In this document: one piece after another, positions 61,523-64,000 of the stretch
Position numbering within the stretch: position 1 is the first letter of the stretch
Layout of the letters: every line of letters begins with the position of its first letter
DNA from: Thermosulfurimonas sp. F29
GTDB lineage: Bacteria > Desulfobacterota > Thermodesulfobacteria > Thermodesulfobacteriales > Thermodesulfobacteriaceae
Direction: 5' to 3'
NCBI RefSeq assembly: GCF_019688735.1
Contig: NZ_JAIFYA010000002.1
Location: forward strand, 496,001-560,000
Length of the DNA: 64,000 bases
The notes under the pieces: model-generated
Database searches by the model: none
What the model was told of the DNA's origin: nothing
What the model saw: only the letters and a program-made list of their open reading frames with translations
Translations under genes and position numbers: made by a program

Positions 61523-64000
61523 ATGAAAGCAGGGAAACGTATTGGTTTGGTTCTGGTTTTGAGCTGGGTTTTGGCGATGATGGGGTGGAGAGCGGTTCAG
61601 GCAAGCTGGTTTTACATATATGCTCCCGATGCGAAGGTGGATGCTGAAACAATTTACCCAGGATGCAAGTGGTATCTGGTGGAGCATTATGAAAACGGAA
61701 CGGAGAAGGTCAGGCCTCTGTACAACCCCTGCCAAATCAGCGCTGTAGTTGGAGCAGATGGCGTAAAGCGTGAAAGTTACCAGGGTTTAAGTTCTTCTGC
61801 ACATGGTTCCTTGGGGGCTTCCGCTTCGATGGCTTTTCCCTTGACTTCTGCTCGCCGTGTCCGGGATTACTTCTTGGGACGGTTTTATCAAGAGGCTCTT
61901 CGGCTTTACCTTAGCGACTTGCGTTATCCAAGGAACACGAGGCTGGCAGCAGGAGTATGCGATGGCTCTTTTGCATCTCATTGCCGTACAAAACGATTTG
62001 TTCACTGGAGAGACATTTATGGTTGGCACTATTGTGCTTGCATACTCGGATATCAAGTGTCGCCACGCATTGAGACTACACCGGAAGTTCCGGAAAAGAT
62101 TGATCGGAATTATGTGCCTGTTCCAGATGACCTCTGGCAAAAAGTCGCTAAGCAGGGCAAAGTATTCGTGCTTAAGCGGCGTCTGGGGGATGCTTCCTTT
62201 TCGGAGAAAGATGTGATTGGATGGATTGATTGGAATGACGAGTGGTCCAATGGACACTGGGTTGTACCCAGCAGTATAAAAGCTCGATATTACGGAGCTT
62301 CCACTTCACGAGATTCCGCATCAATTGATTTTGCTTCACTTCCCCTGCCCATTGTGCAGGCGGTTATTAAAAACCGATCTGAGGTTGAGCAATGTTTTTA
62401 CTGGCGCACGGAAGCAGGGGATGCAGTCAAAGTGTTTTGTTTAGACGAAAAAGGAAACCTGAAGCAGGAAGATCCGGTGGCAGTCAGGGTGGAAGTAACG
62501 AAGATAATGGCGAGTGACCAACGCATTTTTCGCTTAATAGATGCGAGAGGCGTGGTGTTGGCTGAAATAGACGAATCTTTGCGTCAGGAGATGTTGAAGC
62601 CTGATTCCAAGAGATCCAAGCAGGCGAAAGACAGGCTGCGCATGTTGCGTTATGCATGGAACCTTCTTCCTTTGTATCGGCAGGGGGATTCCGACCACAT
62701 GATTGGTTGGTGGAACAACGGGCGCATTGATTCGTTGGTTTTGAGAGGAGAAAACGGCACGCTTATAGCGGCAAACGATAACCGTCGTGTATCGTTGTAT
62801 ATAGGACCGGCTCTTGAAAAGACAAATTGGCCACAAAAGGTGTTTGTGAAGCATTCGGAAATTTGGAGCAATAGAAGGTATAGGGGACGCAAACTCGAAA
62901 TTTTCGACTTGTCTGACAAAAAACTGGGAGAAGTGTTAGCCAATTTCCATTCATACAGAAATAAGCAGTGGGCTGTGATTGTCACATACGACAGAAGAGG
63001 ACAAGTTGTTGGCAGAATACAATCTGCTCCGTTTTTCTATTCTCGCGTTGATTTTGAGAGGAACAAGAGGGCATCCAAGCTGTGGTGGCACTATAGATTT
63101 TCAGATCTATATTCACATTCGGGCACATTGTTTTGCACCAAAAGCACCGAAAAGAAGCATTCCTTGGACTGTATAATGGCGTCCAAAACGACCGTTGCAA
63201 AGGTGGCGGATAACTGGCGTCGCGAAATTCAAGCGGTGCTCAGATCTCGCTATACTGATGAAGAAAAAAAGCGGCGCGTTAGGCGGTTGGCCTACATGGG
63301 CTGGAAACAGGTGGAGGAACTGCTAACGGAGGGAAACATTGGAAACCCGCAGGATTTGGAGGAGTCACGGTCTTGGCTGTTACGGTTACGGACGCTGGCG
63401 GACAACGGAACTGATCCGGCCAAGATCGTTCATTGGGACAAGGATCTCAAGCGCTTTATTTGGGCGGATTCTGAGAGTGTCTGGCGGGAAGCGATGGATC
63501 ACGGTTCCAAGGAGCTTCGCGCGTGGTTAAAGCGCAAACAGGCTCTTATATTGCCGCCGTTGCGGGTAGCGCTGAGTCTTTCGGCGGAACGGGTTACGGT
63601 TGGGCAGACGATACAGGCGACGTTGATTGTGGACGCGCCTGCCGGTGTGAATCGGTGTTGGTTGCAGGTTGCTGAGAAGGGAACCGGGCAAGCCGAAGAT
63701 GATGTGCTGATCAAGCGAGAGGTGCAGCCCAATAGTGTTTTAAAAGTGCGCTTCAACAGGGAAGGGCGTTACAGGATTGTCGGTGTTTGTGAGGACAATT
63801 ACATACAGGCTGTTGAGGAGGAAGACAATGGATCCCAGCGTTTTCGGCAAGCGCGGGCTGAAGTGGCGGTGAAAGTTGATAGAGGCATTAAAGTGACGCG
63901 GGAGTTTTTGACGGGTTACCATGGTTTCCGTGGCGGAGGGTCCGGTTTTGAGGGTTCAAAGGGCGGTAACAATTCTGGGAGAGCAGATTCTTCGAAGGGA
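61523..64000 (+). CDS. very large exported protein, open at the right edge (at least 826 aa)
   Basis: ATG at 61523 follows GGGAGGCGAGCA; the frame runs without a stop to the last base, so the gene continues beyond the window. A signal peptide (IGLVLVLSWVLAMMGWRAVQA) is followed by SWFYIYAPDAKVDAETIYPG and a chain of strand-rich segments with cysteines (TRLAAGVCDGSFASHCRTKR, VEQCFYWRTEAGDAVKVFCL). Near 64-70% of the visible length lies LRMLRYAWNLLPLYRQGDSD. Near residue 675 there is an Ig-like or beta-sandwich stretch (LRVALSLSAERVTVGQTIQA). The visible end is Gly/Ser-rich (GGGSGFEGSKGGNNSGRADS). Codons are A/T-richer (AAA, TTT, ATA, TTA) than in the pil and transfer genes. Adhesin or toxin-like surface function is a guess. 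Confidence 0.75.
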   Translation, partial: MKAGKRIGLVLVLSWVLAMMGWRAVQASWFYIYAPDAKVDAETIYPGCKWYLVEHYENGTEKVRPLYNPCQISAVVGADGVKRESYQGLSSSAHGSLGASASMAFPLTSARRVRDYFLGRFYQEALRLYLSDLRYPRNTRLAAGVCDGSFASHCRTKRFVHWRDIYGWHYCACILGYQVSPRIETTPEVPEKIDRNYVPVPDDLWQKVAKQGKVFVLKRRLGDASFSEKDVIGWIDWNDEWSNGHWVVPSSIKARYYGASTSRDSASIDFASLPLPIVQAVIKNRSEVEQCFYWRTEAGDAVKVFCLDEKGNLKQEDPVAVRVEVTKIMASDQRIFRLIDARGVVLAEIDESLRQEMLKPDSKRSKQAKDRLRMLRYAWNLLPLYRQGDSDHMIGWWNNGRIDSLVLRGENGTLIAANDNRRVSLYIGPALEKTNWPQKVFVKHSEIWSNRRYRGRKLEIFDLSDKKLGEVLANFHSYRNKQWAVIVTYDRRGQVVGRIQSAPFFYSRVDFERNKRASKLWWHYRFSDLYSHSGTLFCTKSTEKKHSLDCIMASKTTVAKVADNWRREIQAVLRSRYTDEEKKRRVRRLAYMGWKQVEELLTEGNIGNPQDLEESRSWLLRLRTLADNGTDPAKIVHWDKDLKRFIWADSESVWREAMDHGSKELRAWLKRKQALILPPLRVALSLSAERVTVGQTIQATLIVDAPAGVNRCWLQVAEKGTGQAEDDVLIKREVQPNSVLKVRFNREGRYRIVGVCEDNYIQAVEEEDNGSQRFRQARAEVAVKVDRGIKVTREFLTGYHGFRGGGSGFEGSKGGNNSGRADSSKG

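Noticed and set aside
1-64000. Relaxase (MobA/TraI/NikB) gene
   Set aside because: No product shows a three-histidine HxH motif with an N-terminal tyrosine; the element must encode it elsewhere or use a divergent type.
1-64000. tRNA, rRNA, insertion sequences, integrase
   Set aside because: No cloverleaf, ribosomal RNA stretch, DDE or tyrosine/serine recombinase motif was recognised on reading both strands.

Overview
The window is a 64 kb piece of a large conjugative plasmid or integrative conjugative element from a GC-rich Gram-negative bacterium. The Gram-negative assignment rests on outer-membrane lipoproteins with lipoboxes, a secretin and periplasmic enzymes. Ribosome binding sites are strong (GGAGG types), GTG starts are common, and the proteins are rich in Arg and Glu with long charged helices. 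That fits a thermophilic or Desulfobacterota-like host, but this is only a guess. No rRNA, tRNA, transposase, integrase or housekeeping operon was recognised.

Layout. (1) 0-4.9 kb, plus strand: the 3' half of a DinG-type helicase, a small protein, four related exported proteins, and a sigma-70-like protein that stops where region 4 should lie. (2) 4.9-9.2 kb, minus strand: a pilus operon with two PilT-type ATPases, a lytic transglycosylase, a coiled-coil lipoprotein and a membrane-anchored protein. (3) 9.3-14.8 kb, minus strand: DNA processing, with a divergent type IA topoisomerase, a Cas4/RecB-like Fe-S nuclease and unknowns. (4) 14.9-18.9 kb, plus strand: a DsbC-like thiol protein, a ParM/ParR-type segregation pair and two unknowns, one apparently frameshifted. 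(5) 18.9-28.9 kb, minus strand: a PilL/TcpQ-like protein, a primase-helicase fusion, large helical proteins, and a ParB-domain protein with a very long coiled coil. Upstream of the ParB gene lies a 1.3 kb gene-free region with a terminator, a large inverted repeat and 13 tandem palindromic units carrying G8/C7 tracts. (6) 29-51.5 kb: a type IV secretion system resembling the IncI/Dot-Icm (MPF-I) class (DotI-, DotC-, DotH-, DotO-, DotA- and DotL-like proteins), a second topoisomerase (TopB) and an IncI-like thin-pilus operon. Genes alternate strands and almost all convergent pairs overlap. (7) 51.5-58.8 kb: four type IV prepilins, a PilN-type secretin, PilP- and PilR-like proteins. (8) 58.8-64 kb: a coiled-coil membrane protein and two very large exported proteins. 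The last runs off the right edge and has AT-richer codon use.

Reading of the whole: two machines, a DNA-transfer channel and a retractable type IVb pilus, are encoded together with element-borne replication (primase-helicase, two topoisomerases) and segregation genes. No relaxase and no prepilin peptidase were recognised, so these must be outside the window, supplied by the host, or too divergent to see.

The two least explained signals are the tandem palindrome array at 27.2-28.2 kb and a recurring AAAAGAA inverted-repeat motif in nearly every divergent intergenic gap.
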